The notes: generated by a model from the letters alone, not told the origin. A DNA stretch of 17,102 nt from Deltaproteobacteria bacterium (GCA_012514925.1 JAAYZI010000126.1:1-17102), one strand, 5' to 3'; shown: positions 6,906-14,989, counted from the first letter of the stretch. Made by a program: numbers and translations.

Positions 6906-8068
6906 ACTGTTTGCTCCAGCCACTTTAAGAAGTTCTGTGCGCCAGCGTGTTGTGTGACGTGCGCGACATCAGTCGCCATCCTTTTTATAGCGGCTAGCTC
7001 CCTCGGTCTAAGCCCACTGAGATTCGCAGATCCCTTTTCGGCAAATTCTTTGTACAGCACGGAGCTTAACTCCCGTTCTTTAATATAATTCTTCAGGCCG
7101 GCACGAAACGAGCGCTGCTCCGGCGGGGCTATTTCCAAGGCAAGTTCAAGCTCCTCGATTGAAAGCTCAGCAGCACGGGCTCTTAAAGGCGCACCGCGAT
7201 CCCCATCTTTAAGGAAGGCTCTTACTAAGGTTTCAGCGCGCTGGAGTAAGAACGGGTTGATTGTGGCCGATGGGGTTTGAGGTAGCTTAGAGGTCGTTTC
7301 AGGCTCGGCTCTCTCCTCTCTCTGGAAATTAATGGAGCTGCGGGTTGGGGCCGCATCCGAGTTCCGGGATCTACGAGCTTGGTCAGCGAAACGGATAGCA
7401 TCGTAGTATGAACCAGGTTTATTGTGTATAAGGGCGTCGGTAATCATTTTGTTCTCGTTGGGAGAACGTGGCCCTGGTCGGGCCAGCGATATGGCCGCGA
7501 CGTTTCGAAGCCTCCTAGTGCGCTGGGCTTCCCTGTCTTCTTGCTCGCTTTGGTTTCTCCTTTGGATTTCTCGGTTTCTTTCGGCTACTTTTTTAAAGAA
7601 AGCCTGCCTTTCGCCCGCAGGAGTGCGAGGATCTAAATAATAGGCTGTCGGGTTTGCGGCTTTTAGGTGCTCAAGAGGCATATTATCTGCATCAAATTTA
7701 AGCATGCCAGCTTCTATTAGTTTTTTTACCCAGGTCCTCTGACTCTGACTTGCGTGTTTGGAGTTTTCGCCCACGTAGCGGTCGTTTCCATCCGGGTGAT
7801 ATCCATTAAGGAACATGCGCGTGTGTTCAGGGTGCCTCTCGAGATGGGTTCTTAACGGCTGCCAGGCTACCCAGCCAAGCGGAGTTCTATCTCGGGTAGG
7901 CCCTGCTGCGGGGGGATGTGCGGCGGCTTCCTTGCGGAGATCGTCTCGATTGTTTCCCGGAAGTGTTGGTGCTCGTAAATCTGGAGTTTCTGCCGGTGCT
8001 GGAACAGAGGCGTAAACCGAGTCTGGGGAGGTACCCTTCCTCTTGGCAATTTTGGCGCCACCTCTCAT
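6902..8068 (-). CDS. Orphan hypothetical protein, basic, cysteine-free, 388 residues
   Basis: I do not recognise this protein. It starts at ATG 8068-8066 behind a perfect AAGGAGGTT, so translation is likely real and strong. Residues 1-60 are Pro/Ala-rich and basic and look disordered. Residues ~61-165 contain a conserved-looking aromatic segment (TPLGWVAWQPLRTHLERHP, MFLNGYHPDGNDRYVG, TWVKKLIEAGMLKF, AYYLDP). Residues ~152-190 are a charged helix rich in Arg, Glu and Gln. Residues ~240-270 are again low-complexity. Residues ~272-388 look like an all-alpha domain (AETLVRAFLKDG, LSIEELELALEI, LRPRELAAIKRMATDVAHV). No signal peptide, membrane helix or Cys is seen, so it is probably cytoplasmic. 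It lies 123 bases downstream of the MoxR-VWA operon on the same strand and could belong to it or be independent. Its stop overlaps the stop of the opposing glycosyltransferase. Confidence 0.8.
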   Translation of the reverse strand: MRGGAKIAKRKGTSPDSVYASVPAPAETPDLRAPTLPGNNRDDLRKEAAAHPPAAGPTRDRTPLGWVAWQPLRTHLERHPEHTRMFLNGYHPDGNDRYVGENSKHASQSQRTWVKKLIEAGMLKFDADNMPLEHLKAANPTAYYLDPRTPAGERQAFFKKVAERNREIQRRNQSEQEDREAQRTRRLRNVAAISLARPGPRSPNENKMITDALIHNKPGSYYDAIRFADQARRSRNSDAAPTRSSINFQREERAEPETTSKLPQTPSATINPFLLQRAETLVRAFLKDGDRGAPLRARAAELSIEELELALEIAPPEQRSFRAGLKNYIKERELSSVLYKEFAEKGSANLSGLRPRELAAIKRMATDVAHVTQHAGAQNFLKWLEQTV

Positions 8069-8070
8069 AT

Positions 8071-8079
8071 AACCTCCTT
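8071..8079 (-). promoter_or_regulatory. Strong ribosome binding site of the orphan gene
   Basis: The minus strand reads AAGGAGGTT two bases before the ATG that starts at 8068, an almost complete match to the anti-Shine-Dalgarno sequence. Confidence 0.8.
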
Positions 8080-8081
8080 CG

Positions 8082-8100
8082 GACCGATCAGTAAGCGGTC
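8082..8100 (-). promoter_or_regulatory. Short inverted repeat just upstream of the orphan gene's binding site
   Basis: GACCG and CGGTC flank a 9-base loop immediately 5' of the ribosome binding site on the minus strand. It could be an operator half-site pair or an mRNA hairpin. Five-base stems arise by chance, so this is tentative. Confidence 0.25.
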
Positions 8101-8120
8101 TAAAAACCTAGTAAAATCAG

Positions 8121-8140
8121 TGTGTGGCCAAGCGCACACA
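8121..8140 (-). terminator. Weak candidate stem-loop after the VWA/GATase-like gene
   Basis: TGTGTG and CACACA are separated by eight bases, about 50 bases past the stop of the upstream minus-strand gene. The following minus-strand sequence (CTGATTTTAC) is only partly U-rich, so termination would be weak at best. Confidence 0.2.
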
Positions 8141-8191
8141 GCTCTTACAGAGGTTATGACGCCAAACTAGAAAGAGGTGGCATGTAAACTG

Positions 8192-10783
8192 TTATTTTTT
8201 GTGTGGCCACCAGCGCCTGTAGCGCCAAACCTCGCGATGCAAAATTCCCAGGCAAAGAAGGAGTATTGCTATTCCCAAGAAGAAATGGGCCAAGTTCGTG
8301 CGGACTTTAAGCGTGGTCGCCTGAGATCTTAGATCTTCTGGCTTGGGGTTTACCTTTCCGTTAGTGCCGCTTGCCAGCTTCTCTAAAAAAGCGCGGTTAA
8401 ATCCTAGTCCTTTTCTTTCTCCAAAAAGCTCCCCGGATATGTCAAAAGCCACCGGAGTGAGCTTTACCTCTCCTAGCTCGGGCTGCACTTCGTATTTTCC
8501 GGCCATAACATGCTCGACGCGGGCTTCGTAGTGTCCGCGGGAGATAGAATCGAACACTACTTCTTGTACATTACCATCCGGGCGCGTAACTTTTGCCTTG
8601 ACCGCCCCGCTTATCTCCGAAAAAACACTCAAGTCCAAGATCAAGATCCCCTTCTCTACCGATGGGCGCAAGTCAAACTCAATTCGCTCCCGCCCTGTGC
8701 CGCCGCCAGGGCGTACGCTTTCGATGATGTCGCTCCAAAACTTGTTAAACTTCGACCAGCCCACCCAATGATACGACCAGCGTCCGCTGACATCCGAGGT
8801 AAAAGCTGCCGTCCTACCCTTGCCATACTTCCAAGAAGCCAGTAGCGGCTCAGCTTTACGATTGGCAAAAGCTACCAGCTCTAAATCCGCCTTAGCCTTG
8901 GGCTTGGTCTGAACATAGCCTAAAACGCGGGGGAAGGTTTTCAGTTCGGTGCTATGAATGGGAGTTTCTCCTTCGATAGCGGCGTAAGAACCTTCTTCCT
9001 TTTGAGTCCTCTCTCCAGTGCTGACGCGAACATCCTCGATAAAAAGCCTCGGTAGAGATCGGGCATCGCGGGTGCGGTAGAATGCGCCGCCACCTACGTC
9101 CGCAATCTGTTTCAATAACGGCTCCCCCTCCATGCCGATCAAAAAGGTGGATACTGTGATTCCCAGCATGCCCATTTCACGCACCATTTGCAGATAATAG
9201 GCGCTGTTTTGGAAAGCATCGGGAAGCTTGCCGTCTGTTAGGATAATCATATGCTTCCTTCCGGCGGGGGTACGCTCCAAGTCTTTACGAGCTAAATTCA
9301 AAGCGCCCATAAGGCGCGTGGTAAGGTTAGGATAGAGCAGATCGACTCGTTGTATTGCTTTCTGACGGATACTTCCGACTCGTCCCATCTCAATAAGGTG
9401 AAAAGGCTGAGCATCAAAGGCCACGATGCCGAAATAGTCATCATCTTTGAGGGTTCTAATCACGCCTTTGGCGGCTTCTTTTGTGAAGTCCATGCGGTTT
9501 TCAATCTTCATGCTGGCGGATTTGTCGAGTACCAGCCCCACTGCCAGGTTAAGGCGTTTTTGCTCCTTCTCTGGCGGGACAAGCTCAAGCGGCAAAATAT
9601 CTTCTACAGAAGTGTTTTTGTAGCCTCCCAATCCAAAGCTGCGGTTTCCACCGATCATTACCAATCCGCCACCGCTTTTCACGAACCCCTCTAAGGCAGT
9701 CGCCATGCCGAGCGGTAGTTCGCCGAACGCGATATTGTTAAGCACCACGGCTGAGTAGCGTTTGAGGTCCTCAAGGCCTTCAATGCGCCGCCCGCCCGCT
9801 ACCAGCGCTTCAATCTGATAAGCTTGGGCTTGCAGCGCGGACTTAAGATGTCGTTCATCATCGTTTAGGCCGCTAAGTAGCAGCACTTTTTCGCGCTCTT
9901 CAGCCGAGAGGTAAACTCTGCTACTTACCGGGGGAAATTCCGGGTCTTCGGGTTGCAGCACGGCCGTAACTTCTTTTATCCCCTCCTGCAAGGGATCGCT
10001 TAAGGTGGTGTAAAGCACTTCTTTGCCTGCAGGTACGCTGATCCGTTCTTCAAAAAGCACCGCATCCTCTTGCAGAATTTTCAGTTTGGCGTGACGCGCG
10101 CGACTACTTAAATTTTGCACGCTCGCACGGATCTCCACGCTCTGTTGGGCAGGCGCTAAGAGGGGGGCATACAAATGCGAAATACGAAAGACATCTGCTT
10201 TTTGGCTAAAACCATGGGGTACAAGTGGAAAAACGCTGAACCCGGCGCTTTTAAGAATCGGTAGGATGCGGGCTGCATCCCCCGTAGTTTCAAAACCATC
10301 GCTTATAAGCAGAGCGGCTGTGGCGTTCTCACTTGAGGCTTCCAATAGGGCTTGTTCCAGATTAGTGGAACCAATGTTAAGTTTAGACCAAGACGCTTTA
10401 AGTCGACTGAATTCTGCAATCTGATCTGACCCCAGCCCAACTGTGGCTTTACTGCCGGCGAAGGGAAAGAAGCGCAGTTCCATGCCGGCGGAGCGAAAAG
10501 TCCGAGCCGATTTTAGCAGCTCTTCACCGACGGTTTCGTCAAGACTGTCGCTTATGTCCACTAAAGCTACCGCCTTGGAGATTTTATCTTCGCGTTCCAA
10601 GTAAGGATCTGAAACGGCCAGGCAGAGCAGGATGATCGATAGTAATTTGAAAATAACCTCGGTTGCAGGTAAGGGCGCGCGTAGTTTTGATGGCCGCAGC
10701 ATGCGTATTAGCAGCAGAAGTAGGAAAAATAGCGCCACCACTGCTAAGATATAGATGCCAATCGGGTCGCCAAGTTTGATCAC
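8192..10783 (-). CDS. VWA / GATase-like / VWA integral membrane protein
   Basis: This is an 863-residue membrane protein with two N-terminal helices (~8-27 and ~43-57) and one C-terminal helix (~832-850). Residues ~72-190 form a first von Willebrand A domain with an apparently complete metal site (DISDS 76-80, Thr140, Asp162). Residues ~298-405 look like the first half of a class I glutamine-amidotransferase-like domain (VLLLSGLNDDE, KSGGGLVMIGG). A second VWA domain (~412-595) is inserted here with DKSAS 420-424 and a later Asp517 in LTDG. The GATase-like fold appears to resume around 630-690 (YGKGRTAAFTSDVSG). No catalytic Cys triad is evident, so it is probably non-enzymatic. It starts at GTG 10783 only three bases after the previous stop. 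It is the last clear member of the MoxR operon. Proteins of this layout occur beside MoxR/DUF58 genes; the exact client is unknown. Confidence 0.9.
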   Translation of the reverse strand: MIKLGDPIGIYILAVVALFFLLLLLIRMLRPSKLRAPLPATEVIFKLLSIILLCLAVSDPYLEREDKISKAVALVDISDSLDETVGEELLKSARTFRSAGMELRFFPFAGSKATVGLGSDQIAEFSRLKASWSKLNIGSTNLEQALLEASSENATAALLISDGFETTGDAARILPILKSAGFSVFPLVPHGFSQKADVFRISHLYAPLLAPAQQSVEIRASVQNLSSRARHAKLKILQEDAVLFEERISVPAGKEVLYTTLSDPLQEGIKEVTAVLQPEDPEFPPVSSRVYLSAEEREKVLLLSGLNDDERHLKSALQAQAYQIEALVAGGRRIEGLEDLKRYSAVVLNNIAFGELPLGMATALEGFVKSGGGLVMIGGNRSFGLGGYKNTSVEDILPLELVPPEKEQKRLNLAVGLVLDKSASMKIENRMDFTKEAAKGVIRTLKDDDYFGIVAFDAQPFHLIEMGRVGSIRQKAIQRVDLLYPNLTTRLMGALNLARKDLERTPAGRKHMIILTDGKLPDAFQNSAYYLQMVREMGMLGITVSTFLIGMEGEPLLKQIADVGGGAFYRTRDARSLPRLFIEDVRVSTGERTQKEEGSYAAIEGETPIHSTELKTFPRVLGYVQTKPKAKADLELVAFANRKAEPLLASWKYGKGRTAAFTSDVSGRWSYHWVGWSKFNKFWSDIIESVRPGGGTGRERIEFDLRPSVEKGILILDLSVFSEISGAVKAKVTRPDGNVQEVVFDSISRGHYEARVEHVMAGKYEVQPELGEVKLTPVAFDISGELFGERKGLGFNRAFLEKLASGTNGKVNPKPEDLRSQATTLKVRTNLAHFFLGIAILLLCLGILHREVWRYRRWWPHKK

Positions 10784-10786
10784 GGA

Positions 10787-12742
10787 TCAGGCCTTTGTTT
10801 TTGAAATTACTGTTTTAGAAAGCGCCCGTCCGGCGAAAGGCGCAAATAGGAATATAAGCTCAAGTATGCAGAGCGCCAGCGCTACCATGGCCAAGCGCTT
10901 TGTCCACAAATATTTTTGGAGATCTTCTGTGCGGGTTGAATGTGAGGCAGGCTGTTGTAGTGGTGCTGCAGCAAGAAGATTTGATTCCTGCGCATCGAAG
11001 TAGTTTACCGCTATCAGGCCGATTTTTGAGTTTTCTTGGACAATCTGCACCAAACCGTTTACAGGTAGCGCGGCTTCCGGCCTGCTCCCCGCTTCCATGT
11101 CGGTAGGCGCGCGGTAGATTTCGGACCCCCCAACGTAGCGCGCCGAGACCGTCCCCAGTGGAAGCTTAATAACCGAACCGGCGTTTTGATAACCGCTTTT
11201 AAGCCCGCCTCCTGAGATCCAATTCAGGGCGTTGAGCGTGAAAATGCTTAGAATCGGGGCGCGTATGCCGACATACGGAAAAATTTCAAAACCAACTGCG
11301 ACGTAGCGGTGAGCCAGTTGCTCGCCCGCAATTACTAAGGGACCTGCATCGCTTGACACTAGTTCTTCGCCCCAAGCTGGCAGCCCCAACGGTCTTATCT
11401 TCTTGAGAGTTAAAGGGGTTAAGTTTAGATAACTGAGGATGGGATGGTGAGCCTGCCACCGCGTAAGCTGCGCACTCTGAACTTCCGGCAGAACCGGGAT
11501 AGTATGGTTTCCGGAGTGGGGCAGTACAAATAGACTATTATGCGTGGGAAGTTTGCTGGGCAGATAGTGGTGAAATATAAGCATCTGAGGAGCAGGCTCG
11601 AGGTTATCGGCCAAGCCGCTTTCATATTCTGTGGCGCGCATATGTTGAAAGGAAAGGGCTCGCAAATTATTTAATCCCAACGCCTGCGGGCCGAAATCGC
11701 CTATTAAAATCACCTCGCCGGTTTCAGTCTCCGGTGTGACCCAGGCTTGATTATCCTCTTTTATCAGATCAAGTTTGGTAGCACCTGCTTCAGCCCGCAG
11801 GCTAAGCTTGAATGCGGCCAGTCCTTTCGGTAAATCTTTAAACACAAGTTTTTCGGTGGAAGCCGCTTGGAGTCTTAGGCGCATTTCGGAGACGTTCCGG
11901 AGACGCTCCGGGTTTTGAGGCGATGCCGCAGCTTCCAAGGTCACCAGCACATCAAGAGGTTGAGAGGTATAGGCTTCCACTTGTGCAGTCAGTTCGTAGC
12001 CTGCTTTAGAGGCTTGGCTGCGCAGCAGATGGACGGCGCTGATGGCGGCGTTTTGCATAAGTGGCCGCATTTGATCCGAGATCAGACTCTGAAGATCGAC
12101 CCGTGTATCCAAATTTTGCTGCTCGTGTTGAGCTCCCAATTTTTTATGCACCGGACGGCCTGTTAGCACCACGATACGTTTAAAGTTGGGATTGGCTGAG
12201 ATTCTAGCCAACGCCCCTTCTAAGTTATCACCAGTATAAGATAGGCGTAGATCGGATAGGTGCCTTGCTGCAGTTGCGGGGTCCACCAGCCCTTCGGTTA
12301 TAGAGCGGAGTCCGGGCGCAGATGTGAAAAGTTCGACTTTATCTTGTCCAGACAGGGAGTGCAGAATGCGCGTGGCTTGGCTGCCTGCGTTTTCAAGGAT
12401 GGTAGTCGCGGGATCTGTTGGGTTACGCGCGGCCATACTGAAAGAATTGTCGATTAAAATTGCTACTTGTTCATGTTCGCCCTCCTTAAAAAAACCGGCT
12501 GCGCCAATCAACAAGAGAGTCAGCAGCAAAAGTTCGTAGAAGAACCTAAAGGGAGGGACGAATTTTTTACGGGTGGCCGAATGGCGCTGCAAGTTGCGGA
12601 GTATCAGTAGAGTGGCTACCGGAACTCGAACGCCCTGTCCACGTTTGAGGTAGGCAAAGATCAAAACGCCCAACAGTACCGGTGCGGCGGCAAGCGCATA
12701 GGGAAAGAGAAAGCCGTAATTAGTGCCGGGAATAAAGCTCAT
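10787..12742 (-). CDS. BatA-like membrane protein with VWA domain
   Basis: This is a 651-residue protein with an N-terminal BatA-type region of two helices (~12-31 and ~68-84) around a basic loop (RGQGVRVPVATLLILRNLQRH). A VWA domain follows (from ~92) with the metal motif DNSFS (98-102) and YTGDNLEGAL. The third metal-site Asp, usually in a 'SDG' or 'TDG' turn, is replaced: the strand reads IVVLTGRP. A long periplasmic-type beta-rich region follows and a C-terminal helix (~620-640) closes the protein. The start chosen is ATG 12742, which overlaps the upstream DUF58 stop as ATGA. The open frame extends 35 codons further upstream but lies inside DUF58 and lacks a family match. It likely forms a membrane complex with its two VWA neighbours and is remodelled or loaded by MoxR. 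Confidence 0.9.
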   Translation of the reverse strand: MSFIPGTNYGFLFPYALAAAPVLLGVLIFAYLKRGQGVRVPVATLLILRNLQRHSATRKKFVPPFRFFYELLLLTLLLIGAAGFFKEGEHEQVAILIDNSFSMAARNPTDPATTILENAGSQATRILHSLSGQDKVELFTSAPGLRSITEGLVDPATAARHLSDLRLSYTGDNLEGALARISANPNFKRIVVLTGRPVHKKLGAQHEQQNLDTRVDLQSLISDQMRPLMQNAAISAVHLLRSQASKAGYELTAQVEAYTSQPLDVLVTLEAAASPQNPERLRNVSEMRLRLQAASTEKLVFKDLPKGLAAFKLSLRAEAGATKLDLIKEDNQAWVTPETETGEVILIGDFGPQALGLNNLRALSFQHMRATEYESGLADNLEPAPQMLIFHHYLPSKLPTHNSLFVLPHSGNHTIPVLPEVQSAQLTRWQAHHPILSYLNLTPLTLKKIRPLGLPAWGEELVSSDAGPLVIAGEQLAHRYVAVGFEIFPYVGIRAPILSIFTLNALNWISGGGLKSGYQNAGSVIKLPLGTVSARYVGGSEIYRAPTDMEAGSRPEAALPVNGLVQIVQENSKIGLIAVNYFDAQESNLLAAAPLQQPASHSTRTEDLQKYLWTKRLAMVALALCILELIFLFAPFAGRALSKTVISKTKA

Positions 12743-13620
12743 TTTAATAGGGCCATAGTGGAGAGTTTGTCTACTACAAAAGCCCCAAGTTCTTCTTGGG
12801 AGTGTGCCAGCAGATAAGAAATCCGGCTCTGGTGCAAAAACTCGCATAAGTGCTGGTTATGTTCTTGCAGTAGGTAGCTGTAATCTTCCCGTACTTCCGG
12901 GGTTAATTGCAGTTGCACTTGATCTCCGTTCTCGCTGTCGATCGCTACGACCTGTTCCTCCCCTTCCAAGGGGTTAAGGTCGTTTGGACCTAGCACTTGG
13001 ATGGCGCTGATATCTAAATTTTTGGCGCGGAGCAGGTTAAACAATCGCTCCAACTCTTCAAAGGGCATCAAAAAGTCCGAGATAAAAACTGCCACTCCAG
13101 GAAAGCGGATACGGCTGATGGCTTGTTGCACTCCACGTTCGAAATCCACAACGCCTGATATCGAAAGTTTTTGTAGCATCCCGCTTAAGTTATGGATCCC
13201 GCCAGCACCGCTAAAAAAGGGAGTGTGCAGATATCCGGGGACTGATACGCTGACGCGGTCTTGCTGAATCAAAGCGATATACGCCAGGCTAAGCGCAATA
13301 TCCCTCGCCCGCTCCCACTTGCCATCGGTGGCTGGGGTCACCATGGAGGCGCTTGAATCCAGTATGATCATCACTGAAAGATCTTGTTCTTCCTGGAAGA
13401 GCTTTAGGTACAGCCGCTCACTGCGCGCATAAACACTCCAATCAATATGGCGCGGGTCGTCCCCTGGTTCGTAATTGCGGTAATCTGAAAACTCCATGCC
13501 ATGCCCGCGTTTTAAGGAAGCATGCCCTCCCTGGCGCGTGCCTAAAAAGGCCCGTCTTGAGCGAAGCTTCAAAAGCTCCAGTTGTCTAAGGAATTCTGGT
13601 GTAAACACCGCTGGCAACAT
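12739..13620 (-). CDS. DUF58 protein (degenerate/compact VWA)
   Basis: This is a cytoplasmic DUF58-family protein of 293 residues from the ATG at 13620. The hallmark segment is present: RRAFLGTRQGGHASLKRGHG, then MEFSDYRNYEPGDDPRHIDW (residues ~42-61). It is followed by a VWA-like domain with a complete DxSxS motif (LDSSAS, ~87-92) and FISDF. An alternative TTG start at 13668 would add 16 residues and leave only seven bases after the moxR stop. The ATG is preferred because family members usually begin close to LPAVFTPEFLRQLELLKLR, but its ribosome binding site (AGGT) is weak. DUF58 proteins are encoded directly after moxR in many bacteria and are thought to act with the ATPase. It overlaps the next gene by four bases. 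Confidence 0.92.
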   Translation of the reverse strand: MLPAVFTPEFLRQLELLKLRSRRAFLGTRQGGHASLKRGHGMEFSDYRNYEPGDDPRHIDWSVYARSERLYLKLFQEEQDLSVMIILDSSASMVTPATDGKWERARDIALSLAYIALIQQDRVSVSVPGYLHTPFFSGAGGIHNLSGMLQKLSISGVVDFERGVQQAISRIRFPGVAVFISDFLMPFEELERLFNLLRAKNLDISAIQVLGPNDLNPLEGEEQVVAIDSENGDQVQLQLTPEVREDYSYLLQEHNQHLCEFLHQSRISYLLAHSQEELGAFVVDKLSTMALLK

Positions 13621-13675
13621 GGCTAGTGACCTAATAAATACAATCTCCCACCCATTGGCGGCAATCAAAGCCCCG

Positions 13676-14683
13676 CTATTTTGCGTCTTTTACCTGCCGC
13701 AAAACATCATCGGCGTTAATGTTGTCGGCCTCTGCTTGGAAGTTTAAGATCATGCGATGGCGCAGGCATGGTAGCAGCGCTGCCCGAATATCATCAAAGG
13801 CCACGTTAATGCGCCCATCTAGGAGCGCCATGACTTTAGAGATCATAATTACCGCCTGGGCACCTCGTGGTCCTGGCCCAAACCGCGCGTAGCGTTTAAC
13901 CATCGGCGTGGCGTATTCGTTTCCGGGTGTTAAGGCCGCTAGGATGCGCACCAAGACTTCTTTGATGGGGTCTGCCACTACGACCTGTCTCACCAAAAGT
14001 TTTAAGCGCTCAATGCAGTCTACGACCTCTTGTGGAGGGAGGATCGGGGAGGCTTCGGGCACCTGCGCGCCTGTAGTACGTTCAATGATAATTTTAAGGT
14101 CTGCCGCTTCAGGGGGTTTTAGCAGCAGTTTCATCAAAAAGCGATCAAGCTGGGCTTCTGGCAAAGGATAGGTGCCTTCTAGCTCAATTGGATTCTGAGT
14201 GGCGAGTACAAAAAAAGGAGCGCGTAGCGCATAGCATTGTCCCAGCACGGAGACTTGTCTTTCTTCCATGGCCTCAAGCATGGCTGCCTGGGTTTTAGGT
14301 GTGGCCCGGTTTACTTCGTCCGCTAGTACAACATTTGCAAAGATTGGCCCAGGCTTGAATATAAACTTGCGACGTCCTGAGTCATCTTCCGTAAGGACTT
14401 CAGTTCCAGTGATATCCGAGGGCATCAGATCAGGGGTAAACTGAATCCGTTTGAAGGATAGCCCCATTGCCCGTGAAACCGATTTAACCAACAGCGTTTT
14501 GCCCAGGCCGGGAACTCCCTCTAATAGTACATGTCCTCCCGCAAATATGCTGGCAAGCGTTTCCCGTATGATCTCCTCGTTACCGACGATGACCCGGGCA
14601 ATTTCGCTTTCAAGCGCACCGAAAACCCCTTGGAATTCATTGATCGCCGTTTCTAAACTCTTTCTATCCGACAGCTCTGGCAT
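13676..14683 (-). CDS. MoxR-family AAA+ ATPase
   Basis: This is a 335-residue MoxR-type AAA+ ATPase, first gene of the minus-strand operon. It shows Walker A GVPGLGKT (56-63), the MoxR motif QFTPDLMPSDITG (81-93), Walker B VVLADEVNRATPKTQAALL-like (118-135), sensor 1 ATQNPIELEGTYPLPEAQLDRF (161-182) with the arginine-finger region, and a C-terminal lid ending in LRHRMILNF. Length matches the family. MoxR ATPases act as chaperone-like remodellers of VWA-domain partners, which here are the three genes downstream. The start at ATG 14683 is supported by GAGGAGG seven bases upstream. It faces away from the M11 protease gene, with repeat copy 2 in the shared upstream region. Confidence 0.96.
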   Translation of the reverse strand: MPELSDRKSLETAINEFQGVFGALESEIARVIVGNEEIIRETLASIFAGGHVLLEGVPGLGKTLLVKSVSRAMGLSFKRIQFTPDLMPSDITGTEVLTEDDSGRRKFIFKPGPIFANVVLADEVNRATPKTQAAMLEAMEERQVSVLGQCYALRAPFFVLATQNPIELEGTYPLPEAQLDRFLMKLLLKPPEAADLKIIIERTTGAQVPEASPILPPQEVVDCIERLKLLVRQVVVADPIKEVLVRILAALTPGNEYATPMVKRYARFGPGPRGAQAVIMISKVMALLDGRINVAFDDIRAALLPCLRHRMILNFQAEADNINADDVLRQVKDAK

Positions 14684-14690
14684 GACAGAT

Positions 14691-14697
14691 CCTCCTC
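14691..14697 (-). promoter_or_regulatory. Ribosome binding site of moxR
   Basis: The minus strand reads GAGGAGG seven bases before ATG 14683. This fixes the start of the MoxR gene and hence of the operon. Confidence 0.75.
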
Positions 14698-14833
14698 GCG
14701 TAGCAAGTTATAACATGCAGCCCAGCACTGCGACAGGAGTAAAGGAAGGAGGTTTATTTATCTGTATAAGTGGGGATTTAATATGACGTATACCGTCTGG
14801 GTTAATTGAGGTTTAATCGTTCACATGAATATT

Positions 14834-14851
14834 ACTTTCTCCGGAGAAAGT
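14834..14851. repeat. Perfect 18-base palindrome in repeat copy 2
   Basis: ACTTTCTCCGGAGAAAGT equals its own reverse complement. Such a site can bind a dimeric protein as DNA or form a hairpin as RNA. It is conserved in copy 1 with one central change. Confidence 0.8.
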
Positions 14852-14886
14852 GAAATTAACTCCGCGTTATTGTTGAGGTCGAAAAT

Positions 14887-14906
14887 GGAATTGCTTAATC
14901 AATTCC
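14887..14906. repeat. Hairpin 2 in repeat copy 2
   Basis: GGAATTG and CAATTCC pair over seven bases around the loop CTTAAT. Copy 1 keeps five inner pairs with the loop CATGAT. Confidence 0.7.
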
Positions 14907-14954
14907 ACGCGTGAACGGTTATCGGATATCGGATAAAAAAAGTAGCTCCCTTTC

Positions 14955-14972
14955 TTTAGGAAAAAGCCTAAA
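14955..14972. repeat. Small inverted repeat upstream of the protease gene
   Basis: TTTAGG and CCTAAA flank a six-base loop of AAAAAG, 18 bases before ATG 14990. It has no U-tract, so it is not a terminator on either strand. It lies where a ribosome binding site would be expected, and none is visible for this gene. Confidence 0.4.
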
Positions 14973-14989
14973 ACTCCGATTACACTGGT

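Larger units (their letters stand above)
14814..14936. repeat. Intergenic repeat, copy 2 (compact form)
   Basis: This is the compact version of the element at 3504-3670, lying in the divergent gap between moxR and the M11 protease gene. It has an outer arm TAATCGTTCACATG (14814-14827) that pairs with CGCGTGAACGGTTA (14908-14921) at 13 of 14 positions, counting G-T. Inside are a perfect 18-base palindrome (14834-14851) and the hairpin GGAATTGCTTAATCAATTCC (14887-14906). The spacer between the two conserved blocks is shorter than in copy 1 and unrelated in sequence. The element ends in a short tandem ATCGGAT ATCGGAT. Its function is unknown: a MITE/REP-like repeat, a structured RNA or a regulatory site are all open. 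Confidence 0.75.

Noticed and set aside
12743..12847. 35-codon N-terminal extension of the BatA-like protein
   Set aside because: It lies wholly inside the DUF58 gene and lacks family similarity. The ATG at 12742 gives an ATGA overlap and a standard BatA-type N-terminus.
14707..14735. TATAAC box on the minus strand upstream of moxR
   Set aside because: The -10-like hexamer is good, but the best -35 match at 17-18 bases spacing is only about half conserved, so I do not call a promoter.
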